Positions 47,844 to 55,999 of a stretch of 58,407 nucleotides of DNA are shown here, piece by piece. Position numbers and translations under genes: made by a program. Under the pieces are notes generated by a model. It made no database searches and was not told the DNA's origin. It worked only from the letters and a program-made list of their open reading frames with translations. The stretch is from Deltaproteobacteria bacterium (GTDB lineage: Bacteria; Desulfobacterota; Desulfobacteria; Desulfobacterales; ETH-SRB1). The DNA lies in contig JAJSZT010000017.1 in the NCBI GenBank assembly GCA_030272815.1, positions 1-58,407 on the forward strand, given 5' to 3'. How positions within the stretch are numbered: position 1 is the first letter of the stretch; the number at the start of each line of letters is the position of its first letter.

Positions 47844-49000
47844 CTGCCTCCCCCTGCTTGACTCTCGTCTCTTGGCACTTGTCCCTCAACCTCAATAGCA
47901 ACCCCGTCCCTCAGCCTATTCTGTCCCTTGATTACTACCTGTTCACCTGCTTTTAATCCAAACACCACTTCAGTATACTCACCCTGGCTGATACCGGTTT
48001 TGATATTTTTCTGGACGGCGTAGGCATTTTCTACTACATAAACGTAATAATTCCCTGTGCCCGGCAGGTTGATCAGGGCATCACGCAGAATGACGGTGGC
48101 CTCCTTTTCCCCCAGGTAGAGACGGATATGGGCAAACATCCCTGAACGAAGCGTCAGGTCTTTATTCGTAATATGAATTTCTATCTCACCAGTCCGGGTA
48201 GCAGGATCGAGGGTAGGGTTGATAACCGATACGGTTCCGTTAAAGACCCTGTCCAGAAAGGCATCGACCATAATTTCCACCTTCATTCCCTTTTTGACAT
48301 GAGGAAAGTCTTTTTCGGTAACCGAGGTGACGATCTTTAACTTCTCTTGAGAGGAGATACGAATAATCGGATTCTTTGTGTCTGACATGGCCCCCTGGTC
48401 TATATAACGGGCAGAAACAAAGCCATCTATGGGAGCGCAAATCTTGTGCTCTTTATAGAGAATTTCGAGCTGCTTCAATGCTTCATGCGCCTGTCTTAGT
48501 TGTGCTTTAGCGGCCTTCAACTGGGCATTGATGTGATCAAGCTGTTGTTTGGCGGCAGCTTTCTCTTTGTAAAGATATTCTATTCGGGCATAATCTTTTT
48601 CCAGTACGTCAAGATTTGCCTCTGCCATATCAACGGTAGCTTTTGCTTGTGCTACCCGTGCCGTTATCGTATCCTTTTCAAGCACGGCAATAGGGGCACC
48701 TCTTTTTACAAAATCCCCTTTTTCCACCAAGAGTTTCTCAATGATCTTATCCGGAACCTTGGGACAGACATCGACTTCGATCACGGATCTGATATCTCCG
48801 ATCTGCTCCAGAATCGAATTGAGATGCATAGATCTTGCTTCGGCAATCTGTACGGGGATTTTTTCCGTCGTCTTTATTTTCCCCTTTTTCTGGGCCTTAT
48901 ATTTGACATAGTTAAAGACAGTAAATCCCCCAAAGATCAAAATAGCGGTCAACGCTATAATAGTACCTGTTTTTCCTTTTTTAACGGTTTTATTTTCCAT
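47840..49000 (-). CDS. RND periplasmic adaptor (membrane fusion protein)
   Basis: 386 residues. One N-terminal membrane anchor (TIIALTAILIFGGFTVFNYV), a lipoyl half-motif (EKLLVEKGDFVKRGAPIAVL), a long alpha-hairpin (QAKATVDMAEANLDVLEKDY) and the returning KICAPIDGFVSARYIDQGA. The beta-barrel and membrane-proximal domain follow (VINPTLDPATRTGEIEIHI). It links the permease to TolC. Second structural gene of the operon. Confidence 0.92.
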   Translation of the reverse strand: MENKTVKKGKTGTIIALTAILIFGGFTVFNYVKYKAQKKGKIKTTEKIPVQIAEARSMHLNSILEQIGDIRSVIEVDVCPKVPDKIIEKLLVEKGDFVKRGAPIAVLEKDTITARVAQAKATVDMAEANLDVLEKDYARIEYLYKEKAAAKQQLDHINAQLKAAKAQLRQAHEALKQLEILYKEHKICAPIDGFVSARYIDQGAMSDTKNPIIRISSQEKLKIVTSVTEKDFPHVKKGMKVEIMVDAFLDRVFNGTVSVINPTLDPATRTGEIEIHITNKDLTLRSGMFAHIRLYLGEKEATVILRDALINLPGTGNYYVYVVENAYAVQKNIKTGISQGEYTEVVFGLKAGEQVVIKGQNRLRDGVAIEVEGQVPRDESQAGGGR

Positions 49001-49016
49001 GAACCGTGTACTCCTC

Positions 49017-50342
49017 TTAGTTGATCATTCTCCCCACTGCTCTTTCCAGTTCAGCAAGCGATATCATATAGCCATAAAGGGCGCTGTAATAATTTGTCTC
49101 TGCTCGTGTTAAAAATGTCCTGGCATCCAGCACCTCGGTAGATGTTGTCATCTGCTGTTGGTATTGCAGGTTTGTAATGCGCCAGTTTTCCTCTGCCTGA
49201 ACAAGAGATTTTTTTGCTGTTTGAATATTTTTTTTTGCTACTTTGAGATCCAAGAAGGCGCCTTTTACTTCGAGTTTGATGCTGTCTTCGATACCTTTGA
49301 GCTTTTCGGCAAGTGAGGATTTGTTGCGACGGTATTTATTGACTTCAGCCCTTGTCTTGCCCCACTCAAAGAATGTCCACCGTACCTGAAGGGTGACGCT
49401 GGCATTATGCGTGTTCCCGTAATCATTCTCCGTGGCTGGAGGATTGTCTCCGTTCTGCTCATAGCTTCCTACAAGATTGACTTCAGGATAATAAGCACTT
49501 TGTGCAAGCGTGACCCCGTGGTCCGCATTCTTTAGGGCAAGACGGAGTGCCTTCAATTCAGGCCTCTTCTCTATTGCCTCTTTAATACAGTTGGTTAGTT
49601 CAAATGAATATGGTGTTATATCAAGTATATCCTCAACATCGGTCTTTCTGTTAAGATCGAGCCGAAGCAGTGTGTTAAAGACTGACACCGTCCTATCCAC
49701 ATTGCTTGCTGCCTTGACTCCGGTCTGCTTGGCATCAGCCAGAGCAACTTTTGACCTCAACAGGTCATTATAAGGGATCATCCCTTGTTCATAGAATTTC
49801 TCCGCATCCCTCACATGAGACTCAAGCTGGTTTACTGCTTCGTCGGCCACCAAAAGGAATTTCTTTGTAAGGAGTATATTGAAATACGCGGCTTTGACCT
49901 GTTTAACTACATCCAGAATGGCCTGCTCCTTTTCCGCATCTTTTACGTCAACCCCAAGCTTTGCCATTTCGTACCTCGTTGAAAGTGCAAAGCCCGTAAA
50001 AAGAGGCTGACTCAAGGTCAGATCCCAGTGATACTGATCATTATCTCCAACATCAATCTGTGTCCCTCCCAAGATTGCGTACGGAGCATCCTTCAGCTTC
50101 GTATATGAATATCCTGCCGAAGCCTTTGGCAAGAAGTCGGCACGGGCGCTTTTTTGCTCCTCGATTGCCGCTTTTTGATTTTCTATGGCCTGTTTTATAA
50201 GGGTATTACTGTGTAGCGCCGTCTCAATAGCCTTGTTTAATGTAAGAAATGTCTCCCCACCCTCTGCGGCGCGGACGATCGGCGCAAAAGAGAAAGGAAT
50301 GGTCAAACAGGCTGATATTATCAAGACAACGAATTTATTCAT
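49017..50342 (-). CDS. TolC-family outer-membrane efflux protein
   Basis: 441 residues. Signal peptide MNKFVVLIISACLTIPFSFA ... VRA, then two TolC repeats with long helices (LNKAIETALHSNTLIKQAIE; AYFNILLTKKFLLVADEAVN) and the typical Pro-rich turn YYPEVNLVGSYEQNGD. The chosen ATG (50342) overlaps the tetR stop region and follows AGGAAGA; an ATG 21 bases earlier is also in frame. Outer channel for the RND pump. Confidence 0.9.
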   Translation of the reverse strand: MNKFVVLIISACLTIPFSFAPIVRAAEGGETFLTLNKAIETALHSNTLIKQAIENQKAAIEEQKSARADFLPKASAGYSYTKLKDAPYAILGGTQIDVGDNDQYHWDLTLSQPLFTGFALSTRYEMAKLGVDVKDAEKEQAILDVVKQVKAAYFNILLTKKFLLVADEAVNQLESHVRDAEKFYEQGMIPYNDLLRSKVALADAKQTGVKAASNVDRTVSVFNTLLRLDLNRKTDVEDILDITPYSFELTNCIKEAIEKRPELKALRLALKNADHGVTLAQSAYYPEVNLVGSYEQNGDNPPATENDYGNTHNASVTLQVRWTFFEWGKTRAEVNKYRRNKSSLAEKLKGIEDSIKLEVKGAFLDLKVAKKNIQTAKKSLVQAEENWRITNLQYQQQMTTSTEVLDARTFLTRAETNYYSALYGYMISLAELERAVGRMIN

Positions 50343-50967
50343 CTCTGAGATCTTCCTTTTCATAAACCTGGTGAAAAAATATGTTTATAATCAAATCTGC
50401 ATCAAACGGATGAGCACCGGGATATTCAACATGATGAAATAAAAGTGCATTAGAAATACCGTCAAGTGCGACCGCAAGAAGGTAGGGGTCAAATTTCTTG
50501 AAAAGTCTTTTTTTAATTCCGTTTTCAAACACACATGCCAGTTGTTTAAGGAACTTTTCATACCTATCCCTTATTTCAGTGTCTAGGCCGGCCTTGACAT
50601 TAAAACTGGCCCCCTGGGTTTCAGCCATATAAAGGTGGACATAGTCTAAGTTATCCAAAAAAACTTTTATCTTGGCGTCTACACAAGCCTTTATTTTCTC
50701 TAATTCATTCCCGGATGTTTCAAGTGCTGCCATTAATGACGAATGAAACACGTTCGACACATCTATTATAAGGTTTCTGTAAAGGTCTTCTTTGTTTGAA
50801 AAAAATTTATAAAGCGTACCAACCGCAAATTCGGAGGCAGTCGCTATTTCATGCATTGAGACATTGTGGAAACCACGTTGTGAAAAAAGTTCTAAAGCAG
50901 TCTGAAGAATTTCATGGCGGTGGCGTAAATATTCCTTTTCCTTTCTTGAAGGTTTGCCTGTTTTCAT
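50335..50967 (-). CDS. TetR/AcrR-family repressor of the efflux operon
   Basis: 210 residues. The N-terminal helix-turn-helix is MHEIATASEFAVGTLYKFFS followed by NKEDLYR. The C-terminal ligand domain is less conserved. First gene of the efflux operon and overlapping the tolC start, so it probably represses itself and the pump until a substrate binds. Confidence 0.92.
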   Translation of the reverse strand: MKTGKPSRKEKEYLRHRHEILQTALELFSQRGFHNVSMHEIATASEFAVGTLYKFFSNKEDLYRNLIIDVSNVFHSSLMAALETSGNELEKIKACVDAKIKVFLDNLDYVHLYMAETQGASFNVKAGLDTEIRDRYEKFLKQLACVFENGIKKRLFKKFDPYLLAVALDGISNALLFHHVEYPGAHPFDADLIINIFFHQVYEKEDLRDE

Positions 50968-51415
50968 TTTAAATCTCCATCGGTGATGAACTATTCGTCA
51001 TTATATGAATTAAAATTCAACATATGACGAGACGTTCCTATTGTCAACAAGAAGTCAGTGCCAAAAATATGCTGTCAAGAAACTTTTTCCAACAGAGCTG
51101 ACTTGATCCCATTGTCTGACACAGCGGATAAGGGCTTGGTCAAAAACAACTTGGTAGAATTTGCGCTCAAATTTGCCGTAGATTTAATCGATCTGATTGA
51201 GCAAAACCGCAGGAATAGCGAGCTATTTCGAGGACTTTTGCGAATGAAAATCGGTTAAAGATATGGTGAAGTCGGGATGCGGCCCTATATGCCATTTGCA
51301 GATAGGGCTCGTATTCCTCGGCAAAGCATCTGCGAATTCTGTCGGTCACAGGGATCAGTGTTTTGATATCAGTGGTATTGCCAGACCACATCTCGCAGCA
51401 AATCGGTATAAAGAA
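50968..51415. other. Gene-poor region between tetR and recN
   Basis: It holds the tetR promoter and operator candidates. A plus-strand frame around 51140-51258 (FALKFAVDLIDLIEQNRR ... LLR) faintly recalls four-helix-bundle (S23-type) proteins, but it is short and breaks off; not called as a gene. Confidence 0.4.
50995..51047 (-). promoter_or_regulatory. Promoter and inverted repeat upstream of tetR
   Basis: On the minus strand TTGACA (51042-51047), 17 bases, TATGTT (51019-51024). An imperfect inverted repeat CGTCAT.ATATG / CATATGACG spans 50995-51030 and overlaps the -10, a likely TetR operator. Confidence 0.55.
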
Positions 51416-53119
51416 TCATGATTGGTTTTTAAGCATTTCACGTGCATGATCAAGAGTTGTCTTTGTAATTTCCATGCCGCCCAGCATTCTGGCAATTTCT
51501 TTTATGCGGTCTTTTTCGTTTAGCGGGTTGATAGAGGTGATAGTTCTGCCCTGCGAAACATTTTTTGTTATCCTGAAATGATTATCGCCGAATTTTGCGA
51601 TCTGCGGCAGATGTGTGATGCAGATTATCTGATGATAGCGGGCAAGTTTAGATAGCTTTCCGCCAACAGCTTCGGCCACACTTCCTCCGATTCCGGCATC
51701 CACCTCATCAAAAACCAGGGTTTCTACCGATCCTTTCTCGGCCAAAATAGCCTTTAAAGCAAGAACAATTCTTGAGAGTTCACCTCCGGAGGCTATGCTT
51801 GCCATAGGTTTAAGGTCTTCTCCCACATTAGGAGCAATCAAAAAAATTGCATGGTCAATTCCTGTTTCATTTATAGTATTTCCTTTGACAACAAGATGAG
51901 GATCTGAGCTGTCGCTTGCCGGTATTGTTTGTAAAGATATCTTAAATTTGGTACCAGACATTCGAAGTGAGGCAAGCTCCTTTTCAACTTTTTTTGCAAG
52001 TAATTTTGCGGTCTGCGATCTTTTAGATGAAAGATCTAAGGATAACCTGGATAATTCTCTATGCAATTCCGAAAGCTTTGTTTCGGTATCATTTATTTGG
52101 CCGGAGATGTTTTCAATTCCGGAAAGTTCCTGATCTATGGTTTCAAGATGCGAAATTACCGCTTCAGGGGTTCCTCCGTATTTATGCTTCAATCTTGTGA
52201 GGATATCCAGGCGCGATTCCACCTTTTCCAGGCGCTTATCATCTATTGTTATAATTTTCAGGTAAGTTCTAAGCTCCTCAGCTATATCCTCTATGCGAAA
52301 CGTCGCTTCACTTAGTTCTTTTGCCTTTGATGTCAGTTCGGGATCTATTGCAGTTGCTTTGTCAAGATTCTTTTTCACCTCAACAAGCCTTTCAACTACA
52401 GCCCCGTTTGCGCTGTAAAGATCTTCAATGCTGCTATAGACTGCACTGTAAAGCTCTTCTCCATTTTTTAATCTTATTCTTTCCTGTTCAAGGGAGGCAT
52501 CTTCTCCAGGTTTTATAGAAGCGTCTAAAATTTCTTTTTTTTGAAATTCCAGCAAATTAATGTGTTCAGCCTGCCTGTTTCTTATGTTGTTAAGTTTGCG
52601 AAGCTTCTGAGTCAATGGAATAATTTCATGAAAAAGCCTGTAGATTTTATTTCGTATAGAGGTCAGACCACCGAACTGATCAATAATCGTAAGTTGAAGA
52701 TCTTCTTTTAGAAGACCCTGATGAGCATGCTGCCCTGATATGCTGGCCAGATTTTCAGTTGCCTGGTTCAGCATCTGTATAGTTGCAAGATGTCCGTTTA
52801 TGTAAATTCTGTGCCGGTCTCCGCGGGAAATAATTCTTCTTATCAATAATTCTTCAGATGCCTTGCCACCTTGCTCATCAAGAATTTTGAAAACTCTGCT
52901 TTCTGGAGTTATTTTAAATAATGCTTCAAGTTCAGCGGTTTCAGCTCCGGTTCTAATGAGTTTTGCTGATGCTCTGCTGCCAAGTAAAAGATTAACGGCA
53001 TTTATAATGATGGATTTGCCTGCTCCGGTTTCACCACTTAATATGGTTAGACCGTCTGAAAAGCATATATGAAGATTTTCAATTATTGTAAAATTTTTAA
53101 TGGAAAGTTCTTTAAGCAT
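51416..53119 (-). CDS. recN: DNA repair protein RecN
   Basis: 567 residues, an SMC-like ATPase in double-strand break repair. Walker A is GETGAGKSIIINAVNLLLG near residue 28, followed by ISGQHAHQGLLKED. A central coiled coil of about 250 residues precedes the ABC signature ASGGELSRIVLALKAIL and Walker B VFDEVDAGIGGSVAEAV. Family-typical length and ends. Confidence 0.96.
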   Translation of the reverse strand: MLKELSIKNFTIIENLHICFSDGLTILSGETGAGKSIIINAVNLLLGSRASAKLIRTGAETAELEALFKITPESRVFKILDEQGGKASEELLIRRIISRGDRHRIYINGHLATIQMLNQATENLASISGQHAHQGLLKEDLQLTIIDQFGGLTSIRNKIYRLFHEIIPLTQKLRKLNNIRNRQAEHINLLEFQKKEILDASIKPGEDASLEQERIRLKNGEELYSAVYSSIEDLYSANGAVVERLVEVKKNLDKATAIDPELTSKAKELSEATFRIEDIAEELRTYLKIITIDDKRLEKVESRLDILTRLKHKYGGTPEAVISHLETIDQELSGIENISGQINDTETKLSELHRELSRLSLDLSSKRSQTAKLLAKKVEKELASLRMSGTKFKISLQTIPASDSSDPHLVVKGNTINETGIDHAIFLIAPNVGEDLKPMASIASGGELSRIVLALKAILAEKGSVETLVFDEVDAGIGGSVAEAVGGKLSKLARYHQIICITHLPQIAKFGDNHFRITKNVSQGRTITSINPLNEKDRIKEIARMLGGMEITKTTLDHAREMLKNQS

Positions 53120-53247
53120 ACAAATGCATTCGAAAAAATTAGGAGCAGTTATAATTGAAAATTTTATTATATCTCACAACATTAGTTATTTGTAAAGTTT
53201 CTTGTATCTTTCATGATACTATGATAATGGCAAAGCCCTCGGGAGGA

Positions 53248-53526
53248 TCACTGCAACTCAATGCCATCCAAAATCAAATTGGCATCGGTGGGGTAATGAA
53301 TATTCTTTTGAACAACAAAACTATCTCCCCTTAGCTTTTCATCTTTATCTTCAACAATATCTTCTTTGATTAGAACTAAGATTTCATTGAGAACAGGTTT
53401 GTTAAAATACAGTTGCTGTAGCGCCATTAAAATAGGAACAAGCTCGTGGCGACAAAAGATGTCGAATTTTATATTTGACATGGGAACAGTACCAAAGGTA
53501 ATTTGAGGTTCAAAGGTTTTTCTCAT
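53248..53526 (-). pseudogene. Transposase relic (ISNCY-type) with the middle deleted
   Basis: MRKTFEPQITFGTVPMSNIK followed by FDIFCRHELVPILMALQQLY is the N-terminus of a large transposase family I associate with ISNCY. After about 60 residues it jumps to EKLRGDSFVVQKNIHYPTDA, a motif normally about 100 residues further on, and stops. It keeps its ATG and a GGAGA site. Not functional. Confidence 0.6.
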
Positions 53527-53680
53527 AGTTGTCTCCTGCGAAGATTTTGGTGAAAATGGCATGCCAATTAGTAAAACAACATGTAACTTACTGATTTTTA
53601 ACAAATACTTGTAGCACATATAAAATATCTTTGCAAGAAAAAATATTGATTCAATTTCAATTAATTCAAGTGTTTAACCT

Positions 53681-53699
53681 CTTTTCGGACAGGCACTAA
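53681..53699. repeat. CTTTTCGGACAGGCACTAA repeat, copy 2
   Basis: Identical to 37556-37574. Confidence 0.6.
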
Positions 53700-53786
53700 T
53701 TAGTTATATATTTTCTCTCCGCGCTTTGGGTTAATTTTTTTGGGGAATATAAGGGACGAGCAAGGATCAAAACAAGAAGGATTGTT

Positions 53787-54116
53787 ATGATATCCGACCG
53801 CAGCGAAAAGAGATATGAGCTCAGAACTGAAGTAGATCAGCATGATAGCGTAGAACTTTCAATCCATGATGCCGGCTTAATATATCGATTCAGAATATGG
53901 AATTTATCGTCGAGGGGCATGTGTATCGTGGTCAAAAAGGATTCTGATCTGTTGAAACATCTGAAGGTCGGTAACATATTGAATGTGAAGTACTATCCTA
54001 CTGATTCATCATGCCAGACAGAATGCCTGAAAACACAGATTAAGCATATCACCAAAGATAAACAGGGACGATTCAGAAACCATGTTCTGGTTGGCTTGTT
54101 CATCTCAGAAAAATAA
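53787..54116 (+). CDS. PilZ-domain protein
   Basis: 109 residues. It begins with a basic patch (SEKRYELRTEV), corresponding to the RxxxR of PilZ. The NLSSRGMCIVV segment corresponds to the second box (D/NxSxxG), followed by a beta-barrel pattern ending NHVLVGLFISE. PilZ proteins bind cyclic-di-GMP. The first box is RYELR and the Asp is Asn here, so binding should be checked. Stand-alone gene. Confidence 0.75.
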   Translation: MISDRSEKRYELRTEVDQHDSVELSIHDAGLIYRFRIWNLSSRGMCIVVKKDSDLLKHLKVGNILNVKYYPTDSSCQTECLKTQIKHITKDKQGRFRNHVLVGLFISEK

Positions 54117-54502
54117 GGATATGATCAGTAAGATAAGTGTAAGAGTAACTGTTCACAGTTGTCGGTTCACGGTTCACGGTTAGAGAGCGATGAAGTCAGA
54201 AAACACCGTAACCTCACATGAAATATAAACTTTAGTTCTCACACTTGCCTGCCGCTGGCAGGACTGAATTTGTCAGCCTCTGGCTGATACGTTTTGATCA
54301 ACCGTTAACTGGGAACTGTTAACCGTGAACGGTTACGTATAAGATAACATAGTCAACAACGTAAACGTATTGAGTCTCGGTTAGGCAAAATGGAGATTTT
54401 TATTCAATCATGTATCTCGTCGATCGTACTAATTTCGGGGGTCTGACGGGTTTTCGGCGCCACGGTTCGGCGCAAGTCATTTTCAAACAAGGAGAAACAG
54501 AT
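54117..54502. other. Gene-free region with large inverted repeat
   Basis: Contains the inverted repeat at 54145-54336. The rest is AT-rich with a small GGCGCCACGGTTCGGCGC-like hairpin near 54457. Confidence 0.5.
54145..54336. repeat. GTAACTGTTCACAG-type inverted repeat (about 190 bp)
   Basis: The left arm GTAACTGTTCACAGTTGTCG... (54145-54181) is answered by ...GTTAACCGTGAACGGTTAC (54300-54336). The left 25 bases match the element at 11245 almost exactly. The interior has a TGCCTGCCGCTGGCAGGA hairpin. Confidence 0.65.
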
Positions 54503-54607
54503 ATGGGTGATAAGGGAAAAAAAGATAAAGGCAAAAGGGAACAACAGAAAAAGGCCGTGCTTAATCCAAAGGAAAAACGAAAATTGAAAAAAGAAAAGAA
54601 GAAATAA
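54503..54607 (+). CDS. Lysine-rich 34-residue protein
   Basis: MGDKGKKDKGKREQQKKAVL, then NPKEKRKLKKEKKK; more than 40% of residues are Lys or Arg. AAGGAGAAACAG precedes the ATG at good spacing, so translation is likely. First of three closely spaced small genes. Charge suggests nucleic-acid or membrane-surface binding; no family recognised with certainty. Confidence 0.65.
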   Translation: MGDKGKKDKGKREQQKKAVLNPKEKRKLKKEKKK

Positions 54608-54614
54608 ATGCCCA

Positions 54615-54782
54615 GTGCTATCCGGTAATATCAAACCAAAAACCGCATGGATTGTCTTCGGGGTTATTTGTGCCCTCTTTGCCCTGACTACTATCGGTTC
54701 ACAGTTTGCTGCAAGAAAAGCAACCAATGAGATGAGCAAATGGGGAGAGAAAATGGAAAAGTTTGAGGAGAAATCCTTTTAG
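54615..54782 (+). CDS. 55-residue single-helix membrane protein (GTG start)
   Basis: GTG start 7 bp after the previous stop; the preceding gene's end (AAAGAAGAAATAAATG) gives only a weak site. One membrane helix (TAWIVFGVICALFALTTIGS), then a short charged helix (NEMSKWGEKMEKFEEKSF). The clear hydrophobic-then-amphipathic pattern and position in the row support it. Function unknown. Confidence 0.55.
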   Translation: MLSGNIKPKTAWIVFGVICALFALTTIGSQFAARKATNEMSKWGEKMEKFEEKSF

Positions 54783-54819
54783 ATCAACAATAACAATAGA
54801 CAAAAAGGCAGGAAAACCA

Positions 54820-55128
54820 ATGGAATCCAACAAAAGTATAATACTATCCCGCAAGAAGATCGGCATACGTCTCCTTTACACCGTTTTTTTTCTCATCGTC
54901 TTTGAGATCCTCAAGATCATTGTACAGGTAACCGTTCTATTTCAGTACGTTTACCTTTTTATCACAAAAACCTACAGCAAGCCGGTAAGGAAATTCTCCA
55001 ACAAGGTTTCCTCCTATGCCTACAGGGTGATGCGATACGTCACCCTAAATGAAAACACGCTGCCTTTTCCTTTTGCTGATTTTCCGGAAGAAACGGATGC
55101 GCCGGTATCACCGGTCCGTTTCGAATAG
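54820..55128 (+). CDS. DUF4389-like membrane protein
   Basis: 102 residues. A membrane helix (LLYTVFFLIVFEILKIIVQV) is followed by an aromatic amphipathic part (YVYLFITKTYSKPVRKF) and VMRYVTLNENTLPFPFADFP, typical for DUF4389 proteins. Third gene of the small-protein row, 37 bp after the previous stop. An in-frame ATG at 54763 overlaps the previous gene and is less likely. Confidence 0.7.
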   Translation: MESNKSIILSRKKIGIRLLYTVFFLIVFEILKIIVQVTVLFQYVYLFITKTYSKPVRKFSNKVSSYAYRVMRYVTLNENTLPFPFADFPEETDAPVSPVRFE

Positions 55129-55148
55129 ATTGGCGCTTAGTTTAATAA

Positions 55149-55595
55149 TCAAGGGTGCCCCGTATCATTTCCCGAGTCGCTTGAATCCAAATGTTCTTTT
55201 TCCGTTGTTTGATTTTTGATTAATTTCATGAAAGTTGATACGGAAGCAAAGCAAGCCGAGAAAATTGATGATGCGAGCAGACTGTTCAGTAACAACAGAA
55301 CTTCAACTTGAACCCAGATTGGAATACCTTTGGCGGGCAATTTGAGAAAGGAGTAAAGCGTTGGCGCCACCTTGGCTAGAATACCCAATGGAAACGCGAT
55401 AATACCCATAAGCAGGTAAGCAAGATGATTAATCACATGAAATTCCGACAAAAGCGGCGATTGAGTGCCTGATAGTCGAGTCGAAATGCAAAACGGAGCA
55501 AGAATGCTTGAGAGAAGAAAATGAAAGATGGCAATAGTTATCGCCATTTTCAAAAATCGTTTAAGGAAATATTTTTTCATTTTGTTTACGCTCAA
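55149..55595 (-). CDS. Membrane protein of unknown function
   Basis: 148 residues, three or four hydrophobic segments (ITIAIFHFLLSSILAPF; LAYLLMGIIAFPLGILAKV; VEVLLLLNSLLASSIFSACF) and a polar tail (KEHLDSSDSGNDTGHP). Convergent with the DUF4389-like gene. No family recognised. Confidence 0.6.
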   Translation of the reverse strand: MSVNKMKKYFLKRFLKMAITIAIFHFLLSSILAPFCISTRLSGTQSPLLSEFHVINHLAYLLMGIIAFPLGILAKVAPTLYSFLKLPAKGIPIWVQVEVLLLLNSLLASSIFSACFASVSTFMKLIKNQTTEKEHLDSSDSGNDTGHP

Positions 55596-55671
55596 TCAGG
55601 GTCTAAAAATGCTTGTAAAATAATATAATATATAACCTCTAATGGGTCAACTTAGATTGAAAGGAATTTAT

Positions 55672-55725
55672 ATGGCAAGAAACTTAATTTTTGGACTTTT
55701 TACAAAGCCTTCACTCATAACATAA
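55672..55725 (+). other. 17-codon upstream frame overlapping the next start (TAATG)
   Basis: MARNLIFGLFTKPSLIT with AAAGGAATTT in front of its ATG. Its stop shares one base with the start of the 55725 gene, the usual geometry for translational coupling. May be a leader peptide or simply a misplaced start signal. Confidence 0.3.
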
Positions 55726-55982
55726 TGAAAATTATAAGTATCAAATCATACAGAAATGGTTATACTGGAATCTTTGAAGAAGATGACAAGTATGTATTAT
55801 TCAATCTTTCTAAAAACGGAAAATTAAAAAAAATAAATGAATACAATAAAGAGGAATATGTTGATTACAATCATTTTGTGGGGATGATGAGTAAATTTAT
55901 ACCTCATAGTTCTTTCCTTAAAGAACCGGTTAAAATAGAAGCAATAACCATTGAGGAACTTGAAAGAGCGTTTTCCTCCTGA
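55725..55982 (+). CDS. Small protein of unknown function
   Basis: 85 residues (MKIISIKSYRNGYTGIFEED ... IEAITIEELERAFSS). Beta-rich start, helical end, acidic; no membrane segment. No ribosome site of its own, apart from coupling to the short frame before it. AT-rich like the neighbouring ATPase and antitoxin genes, which suggests a common recent origin for 55.6-58.4 kb. Confidence 0.6.
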   Translation: MKIISIKSYRNGYTGIFEEDDKYVLFNLSKNGKLKKINEYNKEEYVDYNHFVGMMSKFIPHSSFLKEPVKIEAITIEELERAFSS

Positions 55983-55999
55983 TTTCATGCCAAATTCCA

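Noticed and set aside
51058..51258. Plus-strand frame resembling a four-helix-bundle protein
   Set aside because: Only about 35 residues show a weak resemblance; too little for a gene or pseudogene call.
53679..53786. Promoter or riboswitch upstream of the PilZ gene
   Set aside because: Only a repeat and AT-rich sequence are visible; no conserved fold recognised.
54404..54739. 111-codon minus-strand frame rich in Phe/Leu
   Set aside because: It is the complement of the lysine-rich small protein and the following membrane protein; AAA/AAG codons read backwards give Phe/Leu runs.
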